Source: Arbacia lixula (Eukaryota > Echinodermata > Echinoidea > Arbacioida > Arbaciidae). Taken from it: a DNA stretch of 64,000 bases. How positions within the stretch are numbered: position 1 is the first letter of the stretch; every line of letters starts with the position of its first letter. The notes below the pieces were generated by a model that was not told the DNA's origin, did not search any database, and was given only the letters and a program-made list of their open reading frames with translations. This document shows positions 21,101 through 29,899 of this stretch, piece after piece. A program made the position numbers and the translations under genes. The stretch spans positions 2,164,205 to 2,228,204 of the forward strand of contig OZ022595.1 in NCBI GenBank assembly GCA_963669155.1. Reading direction: 5' to 3'.

Positions 21101-22995
21101 TTCTGTGTCGATCCTACGCAGGCCAGGGTGAGGACGCGGACACTCCTCAACTCAGTCCATTTGATCTCTGTTCGACTTGTCTATGTCCTCAATCATCTCA
21201 AATTAACATTAATAAAACCTACATTTTATTGTGCATTTAATATCATGTCGAGGTCATCACACTTTACAAGCAATCGGCTTTCTGGTGATACCTTGAATTC
21301 ATGGTCATGAAAACTGTTTGTTTCGTTTTAAAATATAACAGAATCAAATAGCATTGAATACAGTCGAAATGCTACATAAAACAAGTGTGATATATCAAAA
21401 ATAATAACGCATATCAGTGTGCAAAATATGATCAATTTTAATCCATATGAATTTTATAATTTTTTTCGCTGAAAATTGATTGTACACAAAGGTTATATGG
21501 CCATTGCTTCGCGATTCCCTTAAAGAAACGAATAGGATATGTGAAGGCGCCTAGGAATAACCAGAGCAACTCGTTTGCGTCATACATTTATTCTAATTAA
21601 CGGCAATGACCCTTTAATCATAATCAAACATTATCATCATTTCGGCATTTTCATTTGCAACATATAAAAAATATAGGCCTAGAAAATCCTGATAAAGACG
21701 GTAACATCAACGAAAACCAAACAAAAAGTGTAAATGAATTGGCACACTGCTGAACTGAATAAATAGGGCAATAATTATCGCTGTACGACTATCTAGTAGG
21801 TTAAGATTTTCAAAATAGCACCCGATGCTGTATGACTGACCTTATCCCTCGACCGACACTGCCCGCACCATGCAATGACGTCACTGTTTTTCTCGCCCTA
21901 GGATTATGCTGAGCAAGTGTTCACGGCTAACAGTGACCGTAACACTCAGGTGATTAACGAGCTGCCCGTACCAGAGATGTGCCGCTACGTCCGTCTGATG
22001 CCTATGACCTGGCACGGCCACATCAGTCTGCGCATGGAGCTTCTTGGGGAAGGTCCTTTCGATGGTGAGTAGAGTAGTCCTACACTCGCTCATTCTTACC
22101 CATACAGTCAAGGTTCTAGACGCATTTTATCAGCCCGAATTCGTGCCCATGCACAGCACACGACGGAACTCATAGCAACAATATCGAGTGATCGCGTGAT
22201 TGCCGGGGATTGCCAGCCCGGAGAAACTACAATTCACTCGATATCATCTTTGCGATGAGTTACATCGTGCGCTGTGTACACGAATTCGGGATGATGAAAT
22301 GCGTCTATAGAACTTAGACTTATTCTTACCCTGTTCAAACTTTGTATCTGGACGGAAATTGTCAACTTTAAAAACAAATTCCCCACAATCATCTCTTTTT
22401 CAGAATAGGAGGAGGTGATCCATAAAGACGGAGTTATGAATACATGTAGTGCTAAATTTACGATTTTGTCACGGGAACTAACCAAATTATTTTGAGCTAG
22501 ATATAGAGCTCAAAGGTGAAAGGTTAAAAAGTGTATTTATGTCATCCAAAAATTTCACTTGCACTAACGCAATGAATATTCGACATTTTACCAAACGTGA
22601 TTATGATATATGAGAGGCAAACTAGCTAGATTTTGGTTCAGGAATGTGAAAAATGTGATTAAATCCTGAAATATCACTTTAAACTGAAAAAAAAAACATT
22701 TGAAAAAAACACACACCTTAATCCCTAAAATGATTAAAAATGAAAGGAAACTAAATATGTATAAATATCAGTTTAATAGGAATTTTTGAGACATTAAACC
22801 GTCAAATTGCACTTTGATGGATTATTTGGTGATCAATAATAGTGTCAATGCAGGAGGGGCAAGGCATACCAGTATTATTATTATTTTTTTTTATTATCTT
22901 TGCGACACGCATTCTTGTGTTACTGGAAGTAATCTAAAGGCTTCAAACCCATTTAAAACATCAACGTATCATTTTTTACTTCCGTTACAGTGTGA
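4250..22995 (+). CDS. nectin: Nectin-like secreted protein of six discoidin (F5/8 type C) domains; 19 coding exons, 990 aa
   Basis: Coding exons: 4250-4301, 6525-6644, 6846-7054, 7865-8009, 8881-9006, 9975-10183, 12236-12383, 12925-13050, 13756-13964, 14494-14641, 15102-15259, 15998-16186, 17872-18019, 18527-18855, 19221-19368, 20250-20434, 20972-21127, 21902-22064, 22991-22995. All introns are GT-AG and the joined frame is open for 990 codons. The start ATG has a good context (caccATGG) and opens a signal peptide (MAFLKISLFVAVLNVGVV). The rest is six discoidin repeats with the family signatures NQWIQVDL, TQGR, QWVTSY, FTGNTDR and WHGHISMRFELLG. Six tandem F5/8C domains in about 980-990 residues is the known architecture of sea urchin nectin, a disulphide-linked dimeric adhesion protein of the apical extracellular matrix (family knowledge). 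It is unrelated to vertebrate Ig-type nectins. I count 11 cysteines, two N-glycosylation sequons (NGT in domain 2, NFS in domain 5) and no RGD. Exon structure is strong; the nectin name rests on architecture. Confidence 0.85.
4425..4832 (+). mobile_element. Interspersed repeat family A, copy 1 (nectin intron 1)
   Basis: About 410 bp recurring in the same orientation at 19430-19848, and partly at 5293-5445. Shared strings include ttgatatcaact, aatccatttt, gcatttagtgatat, aattggcaactc, gttttgctctaaaa and a closing ctgaatgagtta. No terminal inverted repeat or coding potential is seen; the class is unknown. Confidence 0.65.
5226..5280. repeat. Short terminal-inverted-repeat remnant
   Basis: atacagggcgccgctg faces cggcctaccctgtat around a T-rich middle. 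It is probably a collapsed MITE. Confidence 0.35.
5293..5445 (+). mobile_element. Interspersed repeat family A, partial copy
   Basis: Matches the middle of the 4425-4832 element (acaagatgaatccatttttg, ccagtgatat, gctgaaaaggctgaaatcc) at lower identity. Confidence 0.5.
6319..6515 (+). repeat. CT microsatellite forming the polypyrimidine tract of nectin exon 2
   Basis: About 200 bp of (CT)n with small interruptions runs to within 10 bp of the exon 2 acceptor (tttcctttag). Its length is likely to be polymorphic. Confidence 0.9.
6525..8009 (+). CDS. nectin: Nectin-like discoidin domain 1 (exons 2-4)
   Basis: Exons 6525-6644, 6846-7054 and 7865-8009 (introns phase 1, 1, 0, 1) code residues ~18-175. 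The domain starts LGMEDGRL, has the first cysteine pair (SSCYDANHC, Cys41 and Cys47), then GAWSARVNDANQFIQVDL, ITQGR, QWVTSF and a C-terminal GHISMRFEILG. It lacks the cysteines that usually begin and end an F5/8C domain. The acceptor of its first exon uses a ~200 bp CT microsatellite as its pyrimidine tract. Confidence 0.85.
7531..7608 (+). repeat. GT microsatellite
   Basis: (GT)n of about 78 bp with single interruptions, in the nectin intron between exons 3 and 4. Confidence 0.9.
8725..8880 (+). repeat. C-rich tract at the acceptor of nectin exon 5
   Basis: Two runs of 12 or more C plus CA and CCA-rich DNA fill the 150 bp before the acceptor ctccccacag. It acts as an unusually C-rich polypyrimidine tract. 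Confidence 0.75.
8881..12383 (+). CDS. nectin: Nectin-like discoidin domain 2 (exons 5-7)
   Basis: Exons 8881-9006, 9975-10183 and 12236-12383, residues ~176-336. Same three-exon layout and phases as domain 1. The cysteine pair is replaced by SSVYDANHG (both cysteines missing). It carries one sequon (SSNGT) and one cysteine in AIEDC. The 2.05 kb intron before the third exon holds a foldback element, one arm of a ~740 bp inverted pair and a long AGT repeat. Confidence 0.85.
9047..9557. mobile_element. Foldback MITE with AAGGTTGCGTTCATGCG ends (nectin intron)
   Basis: aaggttgcgttcatgcg at 9048 faces cgcatgaacgcaacctta near 9541-9557. Internal inverted motifs (gaatcatg/catgattc) extend the fold. 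No coding capacity. Confidence 0.65.
10538..10763 (-). mobile_element. MITE with GAGTACCGAAGTGGTGTCGT ends, copy 1
   Basis: Left end atagagtgccggagtgtgacg, right end cgacaccacttcggtactct: inverted ends including caagacaa. An internal G run of about 20 marks this copy. It abuts the ~740 bp element that begins at about 10765. Confidence 0.6.
10765..11506 (+). repeat. ~740 bp inverted repeat, arm 1 (nectin intron before exon 7)
   Basis: The whole stretch is present in reverse complement at about 16716-17456. Examples are gtgccttcctctgaataac, ggacatctccggacatgaaa and ccagttctaacaccttcctg. No long open frame. It is probably an interspersed element rather than a local inversion product. Confidence 0.75.
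11664..12160 (+). repeat. AGT trinucleotide repeat arrays
   Basis: (AGT)n with small interruptions at ~11664-11895 and ~12053-12120, joined by AGT-like degenerate DNA. The segment agtatagttttgaagtagta recurs at ~11889 and ~12119, so the array was itself duplicated. Gives spurious poly-Thr and poly-Val frames. Confidence 0.85.
12925..14641 (+). CDS. nectin: Nectin-like discoidin domain 3 (exons 8-10)
   Basis: Exons 12925-13050, 13756-13964 and 14494-14641, residues ~337-497. The exon lengths (126, 209, 148) are identical to those of domain 2, which points to duplication of a three-exon module. It contains the cysteine pair STCYDSNHC (Cys362/Cys368), TDQWVTRY, FPGNTDRDS and HNHISMRFELLG. Confidence 0.85.
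13081..13630. mobile_element. Large foldback element (nectin intron between exons 8 and 9)
   Basis: The left half (gttacagctcgaatcaagct, tgtgtgtcagataattaatc) is mirrored by the right half (gatcaattatctgatacaca, agcttgattcaaggtataac). A related left half occurs at 42985-43320. Confidence 0.65.
14164..14325. repeat. Foldback with ~21 bp ends (nectin intron before exon 10)
   Basis: tgacctctaccggaagtgaa faces ttcacttccggtagaggtca. The middle holds weaker inverted matches. A small MITE. Confidence 0.65.
14798..15085 (-). mobile_element. Truncated copy of the TTAA/GGGATAGTTCACCC foldback family (nectin intron)
   Basis: Shares ttgtacacaacatatgggag, cacgtgacgtcacaatatca and ttctttcatgtttctg with the three villin-intron copies (53016, 57900, 59287). 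Its left terminus is missing, and the right one is decayed (aactatccctataattccc). It ends about 17 bp before the acceptor of exon 11. Confidence 0.6.
15102..18019 (+). CDS. nectin: Nectin-like discoidin domain 4 (exons 11-13)
   Basis: Exons 15102-15259, 15998-16186 and 17872-18019, residues ~498-662. The cysteine pair is present (SSCWDDEHC, Cys522/Cys528). The first internal intron differs from domains 1-3: it is phase 0 and lies after GAWSAR. There is also a small insertion, NEVSSNHQQW, between TQGR and the QWVTSY motif. The third exon (FSGNTDRDG, HNHISLRWELFG) keeps the common position and 148 bp length. Confidence 0.85.
16716..17456 (-). repeat. ~740 bp inverted repeat, arm 2 (nectin intron before exon 13)
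   Basis: Reverse complement of 10765-11506 (caggaaggtgttagaactgg, tttcgtgtccggagatgtcc, gttattcagaggaaggcac). The two arms lie in the equivalent introns (before the third exon) of domains 2 and 4, about 5.2 kb apart. Confidence 0.75.
18527..19368 (+). CDS. nectin: Nectin-like discoidin domain 5 (exons 14-15)
   Basis: Exons 18527-18855 and 19221-19368, residues ~663-821. The first two segments are fused into one 329 bp exon, with no intron between the N-terminal and middle parts. The cysteine pair is absent (SSEHNSAHG) and I see no cysteine in the whole domain. Motifs: HSQWLQIDLKG, TQGRQDTDQWVTEY, FTGNTDRS, a sequon in TNNFSPT, and HGHISMRVELLG. Confidence 0.85.
19430..19848 (+). mobile_element. 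Interspersed repeat family A, copy 2 (intron before domain 6)
   Basis: Full-length match to 4425-4832. Both copies lie in introns of the same gene and the same orientation. Confidence 0.65.
20030..20150 (+). repeat. Two-copy tandem duplication, ~67 bp
   Basis: tcctggtaatgtaaagttta, then actctctcattaccattggc, occurs twice with a period near 67 bp in the intron before domain 6. Confidence 0.7.
20250..22064 (+). CDS. nectin: Nectin-like discoidin domain 6 (exons 16-18)
   Basis: Exons 20250-20434, 20972-21127 and 21902-22064, residues ~822-989. The internal intron is phase 0 but lies after DVNQWIQ, eight codons beyond its domain 4 position. The cysteine pair is absent (STEWRADHG), but three other cysteines occur (VGCSLDG, GFCVDP, EMCRY). 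The last exon has five extra codons (DYAEQ) before the VFTANSDR motif and ends HGHISLRMELLGEGPFD. Confidence 0.85.
20728..20970 (+). repeat. Cryptic TTGTCATTGACA-type simple repeat ending at an acceptor
   Basis: Degenerate hexamer repeats (ttgtcattgacattg and variants) fill the 240 bp before the exon 17 acceptor (gctcgatatag), which has only a weak pyrimidine tract of its own. Confidence 0.65.
22112..22314. mobile_element. Foldback MITE in the last nectin intron
   Basis: gttctagacgcattttatca followed by gcccgaattcgtg faces cacgaattcgggatgatgaa followed by atgcgtctatagaac. Stem of about 33 bp at the ends, further matches inside (atatcgagtga). Confidence 0.65.
22991..22995 (+). CDS. nectin: Nectin-like terminal coding exon (last residue and stop)
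   Basis: The acceptor ttccgttacag is followed by tgtga. With the phase-1 base from the previous exon this gives GTG (Val) and TGA. Only five coding bases lie in the last exon, so nearly all of it is 3' UTR. It is the only acceptor I found that continues the phase-1 frame to a prompt stop; an alternative is read-through of the 22064 donor. Confidence 0.65.
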
Positions 22996-23485
22996 GCACT
23001 GGTGAGCAAAAACTCGAGGAGAAAACGGAAATGGAAATATTGACCAAGGAACGCCCATGACCAATTTGCTTTCTCTCGGAAGTCTTGTCACTTTGAGCTG
23101 CTAACTCAAATAGGTTTTATCTCTCTTTTTGTATAACCACTCGGGTTTTGTAGAATACAGTGAATTCATCTTAATCTACCTCATGCCCAGGTGTACGTCT
23201 TATTAATAGATGTTTTATAATGTGCGAGATAAAGTATTGACAAAATATAATGCACAGATAATCGAAGTCACTTTATTAACTAAAAAGAATCATACATGTA
23301 TTAAGTTAGATAAAAACACCATTTGGTCGAATTTTACAATTAAAGTGGGGTCGAAATGGATACAGCTGTATATTGCATAATGTATTGTTTATTGTTATAT
23401 TTTGTAGTTACTGCGTTTACATCTAAGCCATAACATGTTAAAGCCTTATCGTTAGACGTTAGAACCACATCTTTTTCCAAAAAGC

Positions 23486-23491
23486 AATAAA
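23486..23491 (+). terminator. Candidate polyadenylation signal of the nectin-like gene
   Basis: AATAAA lies about 490 bp after the stop codon and is followed by a T/GT-rich stretch (gttgcagttttgtttg, then gttgtggtat) typical of a downstream element. Other AATAAA motifs occur near 23716 and 23995, so the site is only a candidate. Confidence 0.4.
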
Positions 23492-23787
23492 CCGATAACT
23501 GTTGCAGTTTTGTTTGATTACATTAGCATGAATGGTTGTGGTATTTATTTGTATTTTGCTTCTGGGTCTTTTAATCGGTCTCGTGTATTTTCATGCTTCG
23601 ACCATGACAGGATCAAGGCAGTTGCTTTGGTATTCCACGTTCATCTCATGTTTTAATCATGCTGACCCCATCAACTCGTTTACTGGGTGTCAAATTTAAG
23701 GGAATACCTTGGGGAATAAATGCTTTATTGATGCAGACATGTATATCTACTACATTGTACAAGTTATTATTTGATTATGAAGAGTAG

Positions 23788-23852
23788 CTGTGTGTGTGTG
23801 TGTGCGTGTATGTGTGCTCGTGTGTGTGTGAACGTGAATGTGAGAAAAGAAT

Positions 23853-23945
<93 letters not shown>
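23788..23945 (+). repeat. Compound TG / AG / TG microsatellite
   Basis: (TG)n, then (AG)n at ~23859-23900, then (TG)n to 23945, downstream of the nectin gene. Confidence 0.9.
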
Positions 23946-23947
<2 letters not shown>

Positions 23948-24053
23948 TTTGAAATGGGACTTAAAATAGGAGGAAGAGAAGGACATACTGAAATAAACAA
24001 AACCTACTGGAAATCTTGCGGTAAATAAACTATGTGCGTGTGTATGTGTGCTA

Positions 24054-24265
24054 ATAGAGTACCGAAGTGGTGTAGTCATATCCATTGTTGCGCCGGCTTC
24101 AGGTTCTAAACAACATCACTCAGGTGAGACTTTCACTTGTCCCACATTGTCTAGCGGGCTAGTGTCAGGCAATTCCAATGGGAGTCCCGGCTTTGATCAC
24201 CGATATTTCCTCTACCCACATAATTTAGAACCTGTTGTCTTAACAACATGCCCATATAACGTCGG
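24054..24265 (+). mobile_element. MITE with GAGTACCGAAGTGG ends, copy 2 (intergenic)
   Basis: Starts atagagtaccgaagtggtgt and shares the internal strings gctagtgtcaggcaattcc and agaacctgttgtctt with the other copies. The right end is decayed. Confidence 0.6.
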
Positions 24266-24299
24266 AGAGAGAGATGGGGAATGTACTCCGGGACGAGTC

Positions 24300-27200
24300 T
24301 TGTCCTGAATGAGATGGACAAAATGCAAAGGAGCTATCGCATACAGCAACTGCCTGTCACCGTGTATTTTTGTGCGGTCTCGTGATAAAGTTAAGTGATT
24401 TGACCACGTGAACATTTAAGATTTAAAAGTCATGATGACTGGATATTCGATGGATATTCTTCATAAAACATGAAGAAATAACCTGAACAATAAACAAAGT
24501 TATGAACAAAACTTTGTCTATTTGTTTAGCAATGACGAAACAATCAAACAAAGCCGCAATTGCTAACAATAGAATCATATATCTTTACATGATACCGCCT
24601 AACATCCTTTAAAATGGGAATAAGCATTGACATGTCAGTACTGTCCTGGCTATGTAAAGGAAAGAATGTGTAATAGTATTGTGTTCCTATGAGTTGAGGA
24701 AATTTATATAAACTGGAAATTGAAAAGTTCTTTAAGATACATACGTGTACAACGGAAACAGACAGTGGCGGGTGTACCTACAGAAGGAAAATTCGAAAAC
24801 ACTAATATTACTTGAAATATTAATGACACAAACACAGGTTTAACTTTCAATGGTGAGTGATTCTCTTTTTATTACCATTTCAAAGAAATATGACACCATG
24901 CGCCTGAACATAGTATGGATCTCTGGAATTAGTAACATAATCCTCCCCGTGCAAAAGGGGTGCCGAACCCTACCTGTGATAATGTAAGACAATATATGAA
25001 ATATGGCACCATGTTCTTCCACATGTTTTTTTTCAAGTGAAGGCACCAGTTACAAATAAACCCCTCACAATAATGGAGTATTCCGTTTTGTGCTAAAGTG
25101 AAACGTTGCACAACCTACATATATGATTTTGATATTCGTTCTACATCGTGATGCATGTATACTAATATACCGTTTCAAAATTGGCCACCTTAAGAATGAT
25201 TGCCATAAACTTAGATACTATATTAGATAATATCAACCACTTCCAATATCTTTAGTGATTACCATCGCCCTCATTTTATAAAATTGCATGCTCAGTATGT
25301 GTAGCACATCACATCGTTTGCTTTTATCTGAGTAAATACAGACACTAATGATACTTTTTATAGATACAAATACTATACAAGATGCACGTAGGAGGCAATT
25401 TGTCTACTGCATAATATGATTTCACTGTGAATATATTATCTGATGAATCTAGCTCAATTTGAACAACATGATTCCCTGATTAATTATGGACACAAAAATC
25501 AAGAAGATCAAAATACCCGAAATGTTGACCTGTGAGTTTTTACCCCAAATGAGCTTTGATGGAAGTAAAAATAAATTTAGGTGATTGAATTGATTGATAA
25601 CAGAGAAGTATGTGATAGTACACAGTACCGTAAACAAGTACATGACGGTAACATACCATACCAGTAACTTTCAATACATACATACATACATACATGTTAA
25701 CAAGCACGATCGTGGACATAATAAATCCTTTATGATATTTGCTTTATAGCTGCATGCATATTGTGGATGATTCTGGAATTTGATTTGCACCTGCAATGTA
25801 CATACACTCCAAAGAATAATGTGTTCTCACTGGCAGCAAAACAACCATTTGCATTGCCATATCTGTGTTGTGCACAACCCTTTTTGAGCAAGAGGCAAGT
25901 GAAAGGATGGTGCACAATACCACAATCAACTGACGAGCAGTAGAAAATGGAACTCTGCCATAGCTTGCGTATGTGAATGCTTAGTTTTCAAGCAAATCAC
26001 TGATTAGATGGGCTGTATCTTACATGAATCAGGGTGTTGTGGTACATACATTTAGTCTATGGGAACAGACACTTCCATTAGTACAATTACGAGAAATTAA
26101 GTACAAAAAAATTGTTGCATTCGATTACTTGTTTTAATTTTGCATATCATGATTTACACATATATCTATACTTGTTCTTCTAAAAAAATGTTATCCAAGG
26201 TAATGTAGTGCGAATAAAGATACTTTCTATTTTGTAACATGATCTTAGAATTTCTTTTAAATCTATATATCTTCTAAATGTTCATCCCATAAACTTTGAG
26301 AAACATGGGACTCTGCTACAAATATTGAAATATATATTAATATATTTGATAAAGCACTTTGTGTTAAGGTGTATATGAAAGATCCCACATGTTGCCAATA
26401 TTCTTTGAATCATATTGTATATATTCTTTATACCATCCAATAACAATGCACATTCTTAAATAAGAAAGGAGAATTTAATCTTTAAATGCAATTCATTTTC
26501 ACCGTCAAAAATGGGAACCAAAGAAAGAAAATATGGTAACAATAAAACGTCTTCACAAAATCTTGATTACTATCGGTAGGATAAATACAAAAAAATGGTT
26601 GATATTTTAACAGCAAAAACATAACATACAGGTATTAAAAAGAACACAAACTGAAATATACACAACACAAGCTAAAACAAACATAGAAACATCTGTTTAT
26701 GTCACTTCTCACTCGCCGTTGCTCGTGATTCGTTCAAACGGCATATACAATAAATGTAATTGTTTTATTGAATGACAAGGCCTGTCATGATTATCCTCCT
26801 TCGCTGATCAATATACTGTACAATACATACTGATAAGTGCCTTGAAGCTGGTGAAGTAAGATAAAGGGATATGTGCCAACAGAAAAGCACTCAATCCTTT
26901 GTTATGTATCATCATGGAAAGAAAGGATAACGAAGACATTGATCCCTTTTGTAGGTTTGAATTTAAAAATGGGTAAATGATAGGATGTATATGTACATAT
27001 ATAGCAATATACACTTAAGGAAGTTCCCTCAAAACAAAGGAATTTACAACCGAGTTCAAGTAACATTATATTGACCATTACTTTTGTAATTGGATTTACT
27101 GTGAATATAATATTACATGTATATGAATCACGACAGGCCTATGATTTTGTTACTTCAATGCAGCACATGTAACACAAATATTATGTCAGACAATCTTCAA

Positions 27201-29110
27201 TGATGTTTGGAAACAGATAAGGCTTCTCCATGTGAAAGACAGGATATTATGCTTGTTAAAACTTCAAGGTAAGAGGTGGCCTGGTTCCAGGCTGTGACAT
27301 ACTTTTTTTCTGATCCACTGATGCAAAAAAAAAAAACAGACGATGGACATGTAGGCAATAAAGCACCCTTTCTCCTCCCATCATTGCTCAAGATGGAAGA
27401 AGGACTTAGTCTCAGAATCCAGACTCATTTTTGGTTGCAGGGGTGCATCAGAAAGAAACGGATCATAATATGCCACAGCCTTGAACCGAGGCTAGGTAGA
27501 AGGATGAAAGTGACATTCATGAAAGCTTCCCTTTACTTTTGAAAGAGTTATGAACCAATCATGTACATGTACGTCACCATGACTGTCTCGAGAGGGTACT
27601 TCTGAGGTGCATTACAGAAACCAAACACACTCTGTATTGGGCAGACACGGCTGTACTGTGGCTTTTCACAAGTTTGCATTGGACTACAATACCTGATGTG
27701 TCATACATACCTCAGTAGTACGCGTAACACGAGACAGCGTGTATGCCCCTATGACTTTGTACTCTTACAAAGAACATTCCTCATCCCCATTCTCTCTTCT
27801 CTCTTCGATACATTTCTCTTAGATGGATGGATGGACAATAGTCTAAAGGCACATAGACGAAAAAGGTTATAACCCTGTACAGTCTTGTTTAATAGCCATA
27901 TATGTTCAGAACATTTCATGCAAATAATTCTTGAAGATTCCCTTTCAAGTCCCTTTAATACCAACATAAAGAGTAAGAAACAAGGAACTCGCAGAGTATT
28001 TCCATATTTGAAACTTCTGCTGGCCATCCTAATATATCAGCCCTCATACTTCCTGGTCAGAAGGCTAGATGTTTGCTAATCACATGACCTTTATTTGATT
28101 TTCTTTGCGATCTGCTATTTCTCAAAGCCCCACTGTCATAGATCACAGGACAATAAGACAATTTTTCTGTAAAATTATTATCTTTCATTGTCTCTTCTTC
28201 CCCCTTTCTATATATCCACATGTGAAAATATATGGAGTGGTCAACTGACTATACAATGTTTATAATATAAACTACAATTGGATGCACTGATACCTGTATG
28301 ATTTCACAATCAGCCATTTTAGCCAAATATGTTACATTTCTTCCCTTTCAATGATTTCACAATCCACCATTTAAGCAAAATATGTGATTGCTATTGACTT
28401 TACACATGAACATTGTCACTGCTGCTTTATTACAGTTTAGATACAGGAGAGAAATATTAATGCACATTGTTGGTAAAAATGATAATGCTTTATCGGTATA
28501 TTTTAATCTTTTTTTTGTTCCTCCAAATTAATGGTTAAGCATATGAAAGTAAACCATAGAGATCAATGCTTTGACCTGGAAGAACTAGCGACTGTGATGA
28601 CTTTATGTTAATGTAATACCTTTTACATAATATTACTTCATCTTCAGGAAACAGGTATTTCTAAAACTACCCCTTCCCGTATTTTCAATGTTTCTATCAC
28701 ACATCAATACAGTTCAGTATTTTCTGGTCCATAACTACCTGAAAGACCATCACAGATGGACTTATAGGCACGGTGGTTTGTGGGGTAACATAGATATATT
28801 TTCTCTCTAACATCTCTATCCTTGAACATAAAAGTCCTTAGAAGTAAAATATCAACATACAAAAGGTGGGGGTATTAGGTTAGGAGTACAAATTCACACC
28901 TAAACTCTCTACAGGATTCCTCTAACCTTGAAATATATAATTGTTGCATTATAGACACAACTCGATTGGAAGGTGGGATTAAGGATTAAACTCGCACAAA
29001 TGCAAAAACACACAAAAAGGAATCGACATTAACTATCTCCTGCTATATAACATTCTACACTTTAATCGCCTGACTAATCGGGGCTCTTTTTTACCACCAT
29101 AGATGGTCTC
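24300..29110. other. Convergent intergenic region: no gene seen
   Basis: AT-rich DNA between the facing 3' ends. The only clear internal features are a cataca repeat at ~25676-25695 and candidate villin polyadenylation signals at 28090 and 28426, so the part above ~28 kb is probably villin 3' UTR. No open frame here shows family similarity or exon-like context. Confidence 0.55.
28426..28431 (-). terminator. Candidate polyadenylation signal of the villin-like gene
   Basis: AATAAA on the - strand (TTTATT on +), about 680 bp beyond the stop codon. A second candidate lies at 28090-28095. Neither can be preferred without transcript data. Confidence 0.3.
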
Positions 29111-29899
29111 TTAAAACAGAGCAGCTTTCTTCTTCAAATTGTCCCGTTTCCACTTGGGAATCGTCGTGTATTTCTCGTAGGGCATGCCGAATTGCTTCTC
29201 GAAATCGGCCTTAGACAAATGTTTCTGGGGAGAAAAAGATGTAGATATGGATGTTTTATATTGACATCAAAAAAATGTTGACATAGCATCACATGACTCT
29301 TTATGTTCAAACAATTTTATAAATACCGCATGAATCCCTCCCATGTAATGAAATATATGTAGTTGGGAAGTTAAGGAAATATGTACAACAACCAATGACT
29401 AAACTCATACAAATACATACATGTTTGAGAACTGGGAATTTAAATAAGAATTAAACCTCCCCATTGTCAATACATTGAATATCATCCATCTTTTTCAAAC
29501 TGAAATTTCAACTTGGCAAATCTCAGGTATGTGAATAATCAACATTCAAGGATTGTATTATTCATTAGTTAAGTACACAAAACATACAATACTTGTATTA
29601 TTCAGAATACAGTCAGGCTTCACAAGTTATATATGGTCATGTACAGAGGTCAAAGGTCAAGTCCATTACACAATACTAGTACATGAAGTCAGGTCACTGG
29701 TGATTAATAACCGCACAAAATGTTCAAAATACAGTCAGGGTTCACAGGTGATATGGGGGTCATGTTTAGAGGTCAAAGATCATATTATAGGTACCTCTTT
29801 ATTGTTCAGGTCCACTCCTTCAGGAACTTCCTTCGCCTGTAGTTCCGCCAGCGAGAACTTGGCACAGTTCTCAAAGCTTTCCTCCTCAGATTCCGCACT
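29111..29899 (-). CDS. villin: Villin headpiece (exons 23-24) and stop
   Basis: Exons 29899-29795 and 29224-29111, residues 777-848. After an acidic start ([12 protein letters not shown]) the headpiece runs [32 protein letters not shown], then [16 protein letters not shown] and TAA. The P-x-W-K tryptophan, the LKKK basic patch and the terminal Leu-Phe, which form the F-actin-binding face of villin headpieces, are present. The usual Gly before the final Leu-Phe is Ala. Confidence 0.92.

Noticed and set aside
4250..22995. Alternative identities for the discoidin gene: discoidin-domain receptor, neuropilin, coagulation factor, or Ig-type nectin
   Set aside because: There is no transmembrane segment, kinase, CUB, MAM, EGF or Ig domain between the signal peptide and the stop; only six F5/8C repeats.
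23500..29000. Possible extra small genes in the convergent intergenic region
   Set aside because: Open frames are under 95 codons, AT-rich, without splice-site context or recognisable family motifs.
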